The notes under the pieces: generated by a model
The model's database searches: none
Told to the model about the DNA's origin: nothing
The model's input: the letters and a program-made list of their open reading frames with translations, nothing else
Translations under genes and position numbers: made by a program
Shown: positions 1-5,834 of the stretch, piece by piece
Position numbering within the stretch: position 1 is the stretch's first letter
Layout of the letters: each line of letters opens with the position of its first letter
Assembly (NCBI GenBank): GCA_002256685.1
Contig: NQJH01000098.1
Span: forward strand, 1 to 7,281
Length of the DNA: 7,281 bases
Origin: Methylococcaceae bacterium NSP1-2
GTDB taxonomy: Bacteria > Pseudomonadota > Gammaproteobacteria > Methylococcales > Methylomonadaceae
Direction: 5' to 3'

Positions 1-39
1 ACTTGGCAAGCTTTCTAAACTGTCAAAGTTATGTGGTTA

Positions 40-66
40 TATAATAAAAATACACTAGGGTGAGGA
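40..66 (+). promoter_or_regulatory. Putative -10 element and Shine-Dalgarno for the 73-570 gene
   Basis: A perfect TATAAT lies at 40-45. No good -35 box stands at the right spacing (the hexamer around 17-22 is poor), so the promoter is only half supported. A GAGGA Shine-Dalgarno at 62-66 sits 6 nt before the ATG at 73 and supports that start firmly. Confidence 0.5.
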
Positions 67-72
67 AGAACA

Positions 73-570
73 ATGAGTAATGAAGAAAATACTGAAAAAG
101 CTGTAGATACTGAAAAAACGGTAGAATCAGCAACAAACAAAGTTGGCAACATAATTTCCCTTATGTTGAGTTTAAAGGAAAAAAATCCAAAAGTATTTTT
201 TGGTGCTATCGGTGGCGTAGTAGTGTTGCTGATTTTAATAATGAGCGGCGGTGATGAAGCAAAAGTCGTTTCAGGACCTAAGATTAAAAACTTGGCGGTA
301 GGGCAAAAATATGTGCTAAAAAGTGCTAACAGTTATGATCCTGCCGCCACCGTTCGATTAGTCGGCGTACCCGGAGCTATCGCTGCGTATGATGACACCG
401 AAGAAGCAGATAGAAATGCGTCGTGTCAGCATATTGCCCAAGGAACACCGGTATCGGTAGTAGAACTTCAAGATGCTTACGGAACAAAAAATGCGTTTGT
501 TAAAGTGCAGATGGAAGAGGGTGAATGTAAAGGTAAAGACGGCTGGGCTTTAGCTATCGATGTACAATAA
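73..570 (+). CDS. Hypothetical single-pass membrane protein with a C-terminal SH3-like domain
   Basis: A 165-residue protein that I do not recognise by name. Residues 1-40 are hydrophilic, rich in Glu, Lys and Thr, and end in a Lys-rich stretch (K36, K38, K41). Residues 42-57 form one strongly hydrophobic helix (from FFGAIGG to LILIM). Residues 60-165 are a soluble, probably beta-rich domain with the spacing of a bacterial SH3-like fold: VRLVG near 94-98, GTPVSVVEL at 124-132, VKVQ at 143-146 and a closing GWALAI at 157-162. There are two cysteines in that domain, C118 and C152. By the positive-inside rule the N-terminus should be cytoplasmic and the C-terminal domain periplasmic, where the cysteines could form a disulfide. 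The GAGGA Shine-Dalgarno fixes the start. No terminator separates its stop from the tRNA-Gly promoter, so some readthrough into the tRNA is possible. The gene is visibly richer in AAA/GAA codons than its neighbours. The SH3-like assignment is an inference. Confidence 0.8.
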   Translation: MSNEENTEKAVDTEKTVESATNKVGNIISLMLSLKEKNPKVFFGAIGGVVVLLILIMSGGDEAKVVSGPKIKNLAVGQKYVLKSANSYDPAATVRLVGVPGAIAAYDDTEEADRNASCQHIAQGTPVSVVELQDAYGTKNAFVKVQMEEGECKGKDGWALAIDVQ

Positions 571-580
571 GAAATAAAGC

Positions 581-608
581 TTGACGTTGTAAAAAAATAA
601 AGTATAAT
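581..608 (+). promoter_or_regulatory. Sigma70-type promoter of tRNA-Gly
   Basis: TTGACG at 581-586 and a perfect TATAAT at 603-608 are separated by 16 bp of A-rich sequence. The first base of the mature tRNA (627) lies 18 nt past the -10 box, leaving a short 5' leader of about 10-12 nt as expected for a tRNA promoter. Confidence 0.75.
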
Positions 609-626
609 AACCAAATAAATTGAATT

Positions 627-701
627 GCGGGAATAGCTCAGTGGTAGAGCACAACCTTGCCAAGGTTGGGGTCGCGAGTTCGAATCTCGTTTCCCGCTCC
701 A
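627..701 (+). tRNA. trnG-GCC: tRNA-Gly(GCC), CCA encoded
   Basis: A full cloverleaf can be folded by eye. The acceptor stem is GCGGGAA (627-633) with TTCCCGC (691-697). The D arm is GCTC...GAGC. The anticodon stem CAACC/GGTTG holds the loop TTGCCAA with anticodon GCC at 659-661. The T arm GCGAG/CTCGT contains TTCGAAT. The discriminator T and encoded CCA occupy 698-701. It reads the abundant GGC/GGU glycine codons. A strong promoter precedes it and an intrinsic terminator follows 10 nt later. Confidence 0.97.
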
Positions 702-710
702 AAGAATTTA

Positions 711-738
711 AAAAGCCGCGATAATTCGCGGCTTTTTT
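711..738 (+). terminator. Intrinsic terminator between tRNA-Gly and tRNA-Cys
   Basis: A perfect 10-bp stem, AAAAGCCGCG (711-720) with CGCGGCTTTT (727-736), encloses the loop ATAATT. The T tract runs through 738. An A-rich stretch on the 5' side means the hairpin could also act on the minus strand. It stands 10 nt after the tRNA-Gly CCA end and only 13 nt before tRNA-Cys begins, an unexpected place if the two tRNAs share a transcript. Confidence 0.85.
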
Positions 739-751
739 ATTTCAGTTTTAA

Positions 752-825
752 GGCTGCGTAGCAAAATGGTTATGCAGTGGCCTGCAAAGCCATCTACGCC
801 AGTTCGATTCTGGCCGCAGCCTCCA
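752..825 (+). tRNA. trnC-GCA: tRNA-Cys(GCA), CCA encoded
   Basis: The acceptor stem is GGCTGCG (752-758) with CGCAGCC (815-821). The D arm is short, beginning GCAAAATGG. The anticodon stem GTGGC (777-781) pairs with GCCAT (789-793), including one G-U pair, and the loop CTGCAAA carries anticodon GCA at 784-786. The T arm GCCAG/CTGGC holds TTCGATT. The discriminator is T822 and CCA is encoded at 823-825. No separate promoter is obvious: any -35/-10 would have to overlap the preceding terminator and the tRNA-Gly 3' end. The Gly-Cys order matches the E. coli glyW-cysT cluster. Confidence 0.97.
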
Positions 826-1089
826 ATTACTGTCAAATAAACCGTTAACACGGTTGTCAGATTCTATCTGCTACACACAAACTCACCGTTGTCCATTCGA
901 CAAACTTAATACGCATTACCCCCTACTGGTTTTTAACTTCGCACCTAAACTGATGAAATTCAGTTAAACCACCCCGCTGTCATCCTTTTTCTCTTATGTC
1001 GATTTTTATTTATCGAAAAATCAATCCTGTTCGTATTTTTGGTGGACAATGTATATCATTAGTTATTCAGCCTCTAACCAGTAATTATC
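826..1089. other. 264-bp non-coding gap before nadE with three weak inverted repeats
   Basis: No supported gene is present. Three small inverted repeats are visible: AACCGT/ACGGTT at 840-855 (loop TAAC), AACTGA/TCAGTT at 948-965, and GATTTTT/AAAAATC at 1001-1022. None has a following T run that would make a clear terminator, although the first could end the tRNA-Cys transcript. I found no convincing -35/-10 pair for nadE. I also see no remnant of the tRNA-Leu that follows tRNA-Cys in the E. coli glyW-cysT-leuZ cluster. Confidence 0.5.
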
Positions 1090-2697
1090 ATGTCACTAAA
1101 AATTGCCATTGCTCAAATTAACTTCTTAGTCGGCAATATTGCCGCCAATGTCCAACATATTATAGAAACCGCACACACAGCGCGAGAGCTAGGTGCGGAC
1201 ATCGTTGTTTTCCCTGAATTAACCGTGACGGGCTATCCTGCCGAAGACCTGTTATTACGCAAAGACTTTATTATCGCTGCTAATAACGCAATTTATACCT
1301 TAGCCGAACAAGTAAAAGATATTGCCATTGTGGTGGGTTTTCCTGAACAGGATGGCGAACAACTTTACAACAGCGCGGTGGTATTGCATCAAGGCGTAAT
1401 ACTGGCAACCTATCGCAAACAAGCCCTGCCTAACTACGGTGTGTTTGATGAACAACGCTATTTTACCGAAGGTTCACAGCCCTGTGTATTTGAATTTAAC
1501 GGCACATTTATCGGGCTAACAATCTGCGAAGATGTCTGGCAAGGCGGTATTATTGCTAAAACTAAACAAGCGGGTGCGGAGTTATTGCTAACACTGAACG
1601 CTTCGCCGTTTAATGCAGGGAAAATTGACCAACGCGAGGCAGTGATTTGTGAGCAAATTAAAGCCGCGCAAATTCCGCTGGTCTATGTCAATCAAATCGG
1701 CGGTCAAGATGAACTGATTTTTGATGGCGCGTCATTTGTTGCAGATAACCAAGGCAACATTGTTTTTAGAGCGACCGAATTTCAAGAGCAAATCAGCGTC
1801 GTTGAATTTCATGATGCAATACCCGTTCCCAGCAGTTGTGTACAACAATATGAAGAAACGGCTGGCGTATACCAAGCGTTAGTATTGGGCATTAAAGATT
1901 ATGTGCGTAAAAACGGTTTTTCGGGGGCGATTTTAGGCTTATCAGGCGGTATTGATTCGGCGTTAGTATTAGCGTTAGCGGTGGATGCGTTAGGCGCGGA
2001 TAAAGTGGAAGCGGTGTTAATGCCCTCGCGTTACACGCAAGACATGAGCAACGAAGACGCGATTTTACAAGCCAACGTATCAGGGGTGAAGTATCACATT
2101 ATTCCCATTGAACCTGCTGTGAATGCGTTCACGGGTATGTTAGCTGACGTATTTGCTGGCACAAAAAAAGACACCACCGAAGAAAATATTCAAGCCCGTT
2201 GTCGAGGCGTGATTTTAATGGCAATGTCCAACAAACAAGGCAAGCTGTTACTGACCACAGGCAATAAAAGTGAAATGAGCGTCGGTTATGCGACGTTGTA
2301 CGGTGATATGGCAGGCGGTTTCGCTCCTATTAAAGATGTACCTAAATTACTGGTGTATGCGCTCGCTAACTATCGCAATAGTTTATCCGCTGTGATTCCT
2401 GAGCGCGTCATCACGCGTCCGCCATCGGCTGAACTCGCGCCTGATCAGGTCGATGCGGATTCTTTGCCGCCTTATGACATACTAGACCCGATATTAGAGC
2501 GTTATGTTGAACAAGACCAATCCGCTGAAGAGATTATTGCCGCTGGTTTTAAACGTGAAGATGTGGCAAGAGCCATTAGTCTGGTAGACAGAAATGAATA
2601 CAAACGCCGTCAATCACCGCCGTGTATTCGCATTACTAGCAGAGCGTTTGGACGGGATAGACGTTATCCAATTACATCGGGATATAGAGGGATTTGA
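1090..2697 (+). CDS. nadE: Glutamine-dependent NAD+ synthetase
   Basis: A cytosolic enzyme for the last step of NAD biosynthesis: nicotinic acid adenine dinucleotide plus ATP and glutamine gives NAD+, AMP, PPi and glutamate. At 535 residues it has the usual two-domain length. The N-terminal nitrilase-type glutaminase domain (about 1-245) shows the expected triad: E43 in FPEL, K110 in YRK followed by LPNYGVFDE, and C146 in LTICEDVW. The C-terminal ATP-pyrophosphatase synthetase domain (about 255-535) has the PP-motif SGGIDS at 285-290, TTGNKSE at 389-395, the YGDMAGGF segment near 404-411 and RPPSAEL at 443-449. All key residues are intact, so ammonia should be supplied from glutamine. The start gives the typical opening MSLKIAIAQINF, and an in-frame stop at 1075-1077 rules out a useful longer form. 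There is no obvious Shine-Dalgarno. No other NAD genes or a P-II gene are adjacent. A REP-like doublet follows directly. Confidence 0.97.
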   Translation: MSLKIAIAQINFLVGNIAANVQHIIETAHTARELGADIVVFPELTVTGYPAEDLLLRKDFIIAANNAIYTLAEQVKDIAIVVGFPEQDGEQLYNSAVVLHQGVILATYRKQALPNYGVFDEQRYFTEGSQPCVFEFNGTFIGLTICEDVWQGGIIAKTKQAGAELLLTLNASPFNAGKIDQREAVICEQIKAAQIPLVYVNQIGGQDELIFDGASFVADNQGNIVFRATEFQEQISVVEFHDAIPVPSSCVQQYEETAGVYQALVLGIKDYVRKNGFSGAILGLSGGIDSALVLALAVDALGADKVEAVLMPSRYTQDMSNEDAILQANVSGVKYHIIPIEPAVNAFTGMLADVFAGTKKDTTEENIQARCRGVILMAMSNKQGKLLLTTGNKSEMSVGYATLYGDMAGGFAPIKDVPKLLVYALANYRNSLSAVIPERVITRPPSAELAPDQVDADSLPPYDILDPILERYVEQDQSAEEIIAAGFKREDVARAISLVDRNEYKRRQSPPCIRITSRAFGRDRRYPITSGYRGI

Positions 2698-2702
2698 ACT
2701 TT

Positions 2703-2738
2703 GTAGGTTGGATTAGCGATAGCCGTAACCCAACCTAA
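2703..2738. repeat. REP-like palindrome, copy 1
   Basis: Arms TAGGTTGG (2704-2711) and CCAACCTA (2730-2737) pair perfectly, and TTA (2713-2715) pairs with TAA (2726-2728) inside them. It begins 6 bp after the nadE stop codon. Its sequence resembles the reverse complement of copy 2 (shared GTTGG..TAGCG..ATAGC..AACCCAAC pattern), so the two form an inverted doublet. It may also work as a 3' hairpin for nadE mRNA. Confidence 0.7.
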
Positions 2739-2750
2739 CTGTGTTAAATT

Positions 2751-2778
2751 GTTGGGTTTCGCTATTGCGCTACCCAAC
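2751..2778. repeat. REP-like palindrome, copy 2 (inverted)
   Basis: GTTGGGT (2751-2757) pairs with ACCCAAC (2772-2778), and CGC (2760-2762) with GCG (2767-2769) around the loop TATT. GTTGGGT-type hairpins of this kind are common dispersed intergenic repeats in many proteobacteria. The copy ends 9 bp before the stop codon of the convergent gene at 2788, so the two copies fill the whole gap. Confidence 0.7.
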
Positions 2779-2787
2779 TTACGAAAC

Positions 2788-3000
2788 TTATTTAATAAGT
2801 GCTTGGCATTCCGCAATCAAATCATCTAACAGTTTTACTGATGTTTTTGCTTCGGCTTTAATTTCCAGCAAAAAATCCAGCTCACTTTTAGAAACAGCTC
2901 CATCGACTAATAGTTGCTGACGAAGGGTTTCAACTTCTTTTTGTGAAATATGTCCGTCTCCTAAAGCAAATGCTTTAGCTACTTTGCGCCATTCTGCCAT
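2788..3000 (-). CDS. Small TerB-like protein with duplicated DGxxSxxE motif
   Basis: A 70-residue, mostly helical, cytosolic protein. An upstream in-frame GTG at 3009 would add three residues, but that GTG is part of the Shine-Dalgarno AGGTGA (minus strand, 3011-3006), which lies 5 nt before the ATG at 3000, so I choose the ATG. The sequence has an internal repeat of about 18 residues: DGHISQKEVETL from D15 and DGAVSKSELDFL from D33. Each copy puts an Asp-Gly turn before an acidic helix. This resembles pieces of TerB-family (tellurite-resistance-like) helical proteins and loosely an EF-hand, but the full EF-hand loop pattern is missing. No ter genes are nearby, so a tellurite role is not supported. 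The length is well below a full TerB domain of about 130-150 residues. Transcription is convergent with nadE and divergent from the GGDEF gene. Function unknown. Confidence 0.75.
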   Translation of the reverse strand: MAEWRKVAKAFALGDGHISQKEVETLRQQLLVDGAVSKSELDFLLEIKAEAKTSVKLLDDLIAECQALIK

Positions 3001-3056
3001 TGTTATCACCTGTAAATAATGTTTGAAATTAAGCGAAGTATTTCGCGTTATTTGGG

Positions 3057-3084
3057 TTCACTAAGCGGTTATACTCAGTATATT
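3057..3084 (+). promoter_or_regulatory. Candidate promoter of the GGDEF gene
   Basis: TTCACT at 3057-3062 (4 of 6 consensus matches) and TATATT at 3079-3084 (5 of 6) are spaced by 16 bp and lie 38 nt before the ATG. The 110-bp divergent gap also contains GCGAA/TTCGC at 3033-3046, a small hairpin in the leader of the minus-strand gene. No clear minus-strand -35/-10 pair was found. Confidence 0.4.
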
Positions 3085-3121
3085 CAGATTAACATAGTAC
3101 AAACAGGCTTGCCACAACCCA

Positions 3122-4975
3122 ATGAATCTTAATGATAGATACCGTTGCTTAATCTTGCTGATTCTGTTTGGATTACAGCTGCTGGTAACTCCTATTTTTG
3201 CGGCGGAAAAAATTTTAGAAATAAGCCAAACTAAACAAACGCCGATTTCACTGACTGAATATTTAGCTGTTTTTGAAGACCCTAGCCTAACGTTGACTCA
3301 GACCGATGTACAAAAAGCAGATATTGCCGCCCGTTTCAAAACGGATTTTCCTGCGGCAGAAGCGATTAGCTTTGATTACAGCCGTTCAGCTTATTGGCTA
3401 CGCCTGACTTTACACAATACCAGCGACCATCCGCTTGAGCGGATGCTGGAAATTGGCTATCCGCTACTGAGCAATGTGCAGTTTTATCAACCGATGGCGA
3501 GCGGTGCATATCAGTCGATAACGACAGGGTTAGCACTGCCTTTCGCAACGCGCCCCTATCCAAATCGCTATTTTGTATTTCCCATAACCGTACTCGCACA
3601 CACCGAACAGGCTTATTACTTACGCATTCAAGCTACCGATGCCATCATTGTTCCAGCCCGATTGTGGGAAACGCAGGCTTTTCATCGTTACGAGCGTAAC
3701 GATTATTTAGCGCAGGCGTGGTATTTTGGTATGGTGACGGCGATGATTTTATTCAATCTGTTACTTTTTATCGCACTACGCGATGTTATCTATTTTCTGT
3801 ATATCGGTTTCGTTAGCTGTATGGCACTCGCTATTGCCTCACAAAATGGTCTGTCCAAAGAATTTCTATGGCCGAATGCAATGCTGTGGTCAGATATATC
3901 ACAATTTATCTGCGACTCACTCATCTTTGTGACATGGCTACTTTTCATGCGGCGTATGTTGAACACTCAGACAGTCATCCCGAAACTTGATCGATTTCTC
4001 AAAGTTATGGTTGGTATCAACCTATTTACGCTAGTTGGTTTTGCCGTTTCGCTCCAAACCTTCGCCGAATCTGTTGTGCTACTTTACCTTACTTCAATAA
4101 TTTTTGTTCTGGGTATCGGTTTGTTCTGTACCTTTAAACGTCAGCGCAGTGCTTATTTCTTTGTTATAGCCTCCACCGTGTTGTGTTTTGCCGCTGTCAT
4201 TACTGCACTGAACAACCTTGGATTTCTACCCACCAATTTTCTCACAGTTAACGCATTACAATTTGGCTCGACTCTCGAAATGCTACTGCTGGCATTTGCT
4301 TTAGCTGATCGCTTTAATGAAATTCGCCGCCAGAAAGAAATCGCACAAAACCAAGTATTAGCCGCTCAGCAACACCTAGTCGAAAATCTACAATCATCCG
4401 AACGCATATTGGAAACTCGCGTCGCGGAACGTACCGCCGAGCTGCACACACTCAATCGCAAGCTTGAAGCATTGAGTATGACCGATGGATTAACAGGTAT
4501 TGCTAACCGTCGCCATTTTGATGACGTGCTAGCAAGAGAGTGGGATCGGGCATTACGCCTAAATCAACCGTTGGCATTGGCAATACTGGATGTTGACTGG
4601 TTCAAAAAATATAACGATCACTACGGTCATCAAGAGGGCGACGACTGTTTGCGTAGTGTTGCGGCTATTCTTGCGACTAATGTGTGTCGTACTGGCGATT
4701 TGGTCGCACGTTATGGCGGTGAGGAATTTGTCTTTATTGCACCTGCCACCGATGGTGATAACGCCCTGACTATGGCTAAAAAAGTTTGCGAAACACTTCA
4801 AGCACTGACACTACCGCACGAAATGTCCGAGTTTGGCTGTGTGACCTTCAGTATCGGTGTGGCGGCTATTATTCCCAGCAAAGAGAATACCCTCGATAGT
4901 TTGGTGAAAGCGGCGGACGATGCACTGTACCGTGCTAAGGCGCAGGGACGTAATCGGGCGGTACTCGCTACCTGA
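3122..4975 (+). CDS. Membrane diguanylate cyclase with 7TMR-DISM sensor (GGEEF)
   Basis: A 617-residue inner-membrane signalling enzyme predicted to make cyclic di-GMP from two GTP. Order of parts: signal peptide at about 1-28 (hydrophobic core from L11, likely cleavage after FAA); periplasmic 7TMR-DISMED2-type beta domain at about 30-185, with the family-typical YWLRLTLHN at 91-99; seven-helix 7TMR-DISM membrane domain at about 198-397; coiled coil at about 398-450 with the usual VAERTAEL; GGDEF domain at about 451-615. The catalytic signature is GGEEF at 532-536, an active variant. The substrate-binding region includes TDGLTGIANRRHF from T454 and DVDWFKKYND from D490. An inhibitory I-site, RTGD at 523-526, lies at the usual five-residue distance. 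No EAL domain is present. The DISMED2 domain is thought to bind carbohydrate-like ligands, but the ligand here cannot be told. The start is chosen because it gives the signal peptide; no strong Shine-Dalgarno is visible. It stands as a single-gene unit. Confidence 0.93.
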   Translation: MNLNDRYRCLILLILFGLQLLVTPIFAAEKILEISQTKQTPISLTEYLAVFEDPSLTLTQTDVQKADIAARFKTDFPAAEAISFDYSRSAYWLRLTLHNTSDHPLERMLEIGYPLLSNVQFYQPMASGAYQSITTGLALPFATRPYPNRYFVFPITVLAHTEQAYYLRIQATDAIIVPARLWETQAFHRYERNDYLAQAWYFGMVTAMILFNLLLFIALRDVIYFLYIGFVSCMALAIASQNGLSKEFLWPNAMLWSDISQFICDSLIFVTWLLFMRRMLNTQTVIPKLDRFLKVMVGINLFTLVGFAVSLQTFAESVVLLYLTSIIFVLGIGLFCTFKRQRSAYFFVIASTVLCFAAVITALNNLGFLPTNFLTVNALQFGSTLEMLLLAFALADRFNEIRRQKEIAQNQVLAAQQHLVENLQSSERILETRVAERTAELHTLNRKLEALSMTDGLTGIANRRHFDDVLAREWDRALRLNQPLALAILDVDWFKKYNDHYGHQEGDDCLRSVAAILATNVCRTGDLVARYGGEEFVFIAPATDGDNALTMAKKVCETLQALTLPHEMSEFGCVTFSIGVAAIIPSKENTLDSLVKAADDALYRAKAQGRNRAVLAT

Positions 4976-5002
4976 TGAGTTGGAGCAGGCTTTGGAAATA
5001 GC

Positions 5003-5030
5003 GGAGTACAAAAACTTGTTTTTGTACTCC
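5003..5030. terminator. Perfect 12-bp hairpin between convergent genes
   Basis: GGAGTACAAAAA (5003-5014) pairs perfectly with TTTTTGTACTCC (5019-5030) around the loop CTTG. It lies 27 nt after the GGDEF stop codon and 5 nt from the stop codon of the minus-strand DUF4253 gene. A T-rich tail after the stem is weak (TAAAATT), so it is not a canonical intrinsic terminator. It most likely serves both convergent transcripts as a 3'-end hairpin. Confidence 0.6.
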
Positions 5031-5035
5031 TAAAA

Positions 5036-5695
5036 TTAATCCCACCAAAAAAACCACACGCTGCCATTAATTAACGTCGAGGCTAAGGCGGCAATGGTTT
5101 CTGTGCCTTGATAAACAATGTCGGGGCAGTAAATAAATTGTTGCTCGGCTAATTGCAACGCTTGTTCTCGCGTAGTCGGTGGACGTTGTACTTCCAGCTC
5201 AATCACATCCGCCGTGATACCTGCAACCGTAATACCATAGCACTCGTCCCAATATTTAAAAATAGCGGCATGTTCTGCGGCGGTCGGGCAGTCATTCCAG
5301 CCACCAATTTTTAAAAAAGCAGGTATCATCCAACTTTTTTCTACCGGTACTAAGGCAATATGTACTTCAGGTTTAGGTTCACCCGTTAGCACATCTAAAT
5401 GTACAGAAATATCCGTAGAAGGTGATAAATCCTGCCACGCACCTGCTGTTAAATCGTAGTATTCCGAGTCTTGCGCTTGGCGTTTGTTAAACCATTCTAA
5501 CGGATCGATACTGAGTGCTTGTTGTAACAGTTGGCTAAACGAGTCAGTGACATAATTCATTGTTTCAGCGATGGACTTTAAATCATCGTTATCACCTAAA
5601 ATAACAGGGATAACATCTGTTCTGGTTTTCAGACCTTGATAAGTAGCCAGTGCGTCTTTGCCAGATACTTTTACTATGTCGCATTGAAAATCCAT
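5036..5695 (-). CDS. DUF4253 domain-containing protein
   Basis: A 219-residue soluble protein without signal peptide or membrane helix. The C-terminal half (about 112-219) carries the DUF4253 hallmarks in order: GGWNDCP at 131-137, a WDECYG segment at 149-154, RPP at 171-173, YCPDIVYQG at 189-197 and a final WFFWWD at 214-219. The N-terminal part (1-60) with DVIPVILGD near 27-35 also fits the longer members of this family. The family has no established biochemical function, and I do not assign one. The start at 5695 is fixed by AAGGAG (minus strand, 5706-5701), 5 nt before the ATG. The gene is convergent with the GGDEF gene, with a strong hairpin between them, and divergent from corA. It appears to be a single-gene unit. 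Confidence 0.9.
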   Translation of the reverse strand: MDFQCDIVKVSGKDALATYQGLKTRTDVIPVILGDNDDLKSIAETMNYVTDSFSQLLQQALSIDPLEWFNKRQAQDSEYYDLTAGAWQDLSPSTDISVHLDVLTGEPKPEVHIALVPVEKSWMIPAFLKIGGWNDCPTAAEHAAIFKYWDECYGITVAGITADVIELEVQRPPTTREQALQLAEQQFIYCPDIVYQGTETIAALASTLINGSVWFFWWD

Positions 5696-5707
5696 AATCT
5701 CTCCTTG

Positions 5708-5725
5708 GTTAATAATATAATTAAC
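5708..5725. promoter_or_regulatory. Imperfect palindrome, possible operator of the DUF4253 gene
   Basis: GTTAAT (5708-5713) and ATTAAC (5720-5725) are inverted copies around the AT-rich centre AATATA. On the minus strand it falls between the -10 box and the Shine-Dalgarno, a position where a repressor could act. It could also be chance in AT-rich DNA. Confidence 0.25.
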
Positions 5726-5727
5726 TC

Positions 5728-5755
5728 AGTATACAAAAAAATAAGCAGACAGCAA
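5728..5755 (-). promoter_or_regulatory. Promoter of the DUF4253 gene
   Basis: Read on the minus strand, TTGCTG (5755-5750) and TATACT (5733-5728) are spaced by 16 bp that include a T-rich run. The -10 box lies 32 bp before the ATG at 5695. Confidence 0.55.
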
Positions 5756-5756
5756 T

Positions 5757-5784
5757 TTGCAAACGTTGGTTAGTTCTCTAAAAT
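5757..5784 (+). promoter_or_regulatory. Candidate promoter of the corA-like gene
   Basis: TTGCAA (5757-5762, 4 of 6 matches) and TAAAAT (5779-5784, 5 of 6) are spaced by 16 bp and lie 50 nt before the ATG at 5835. Its -35 box is one base from the -35 box of the minus-strand promoter, so the two promoters are back to back. Confidence 0.4.
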
Positions 5785-5834
5785 CACTGTTATAGCGTAT
5801 TAATAGCTGAACTCTCACCCATAAGGCACAACCA

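Noticed and set aside
840..1022. CRISPR-like or attachment-site structure after tRNA-Cys
   Set aside because: The three inverted repeats are unrelated in sequence and unevenly spaced, no direct copy of the tRNA-Cys 3' end recurs in the window, and there is no integrase gene.
996..1121. 41-codon open reading frame starting ATG at 996 and overlapping the nadE start by 32 bp, as a possible leader peptide
   Set aside because: It has no Shine-Dalgarno, no recognisable composition or motif, and nothing to support translation. Overlap coupling to nadE remains only a thought.
2788..3000. Calling the small protein a true EF-hand calcium binder
   Set aside because: It has DG and a later Glu, but not the full 12-residue loop with Asp at positions 1, 3 and 5.
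3366..3599. Minus-strand open frame inside the GGDEF gene
   Set aside because: It lies fully within a well-supported coding region on the other strand, its translation has no domain character, and it has no Shine-Dalgarno.
4559..5067. Several minus-strand open frames antisense to the GGDEF domain
   Set aside because: They overlap one another and the conserved catalytic domain, so they are shadows of codon usage. One also runs through the intergenic hairpin and into the DUF4253 3' end.
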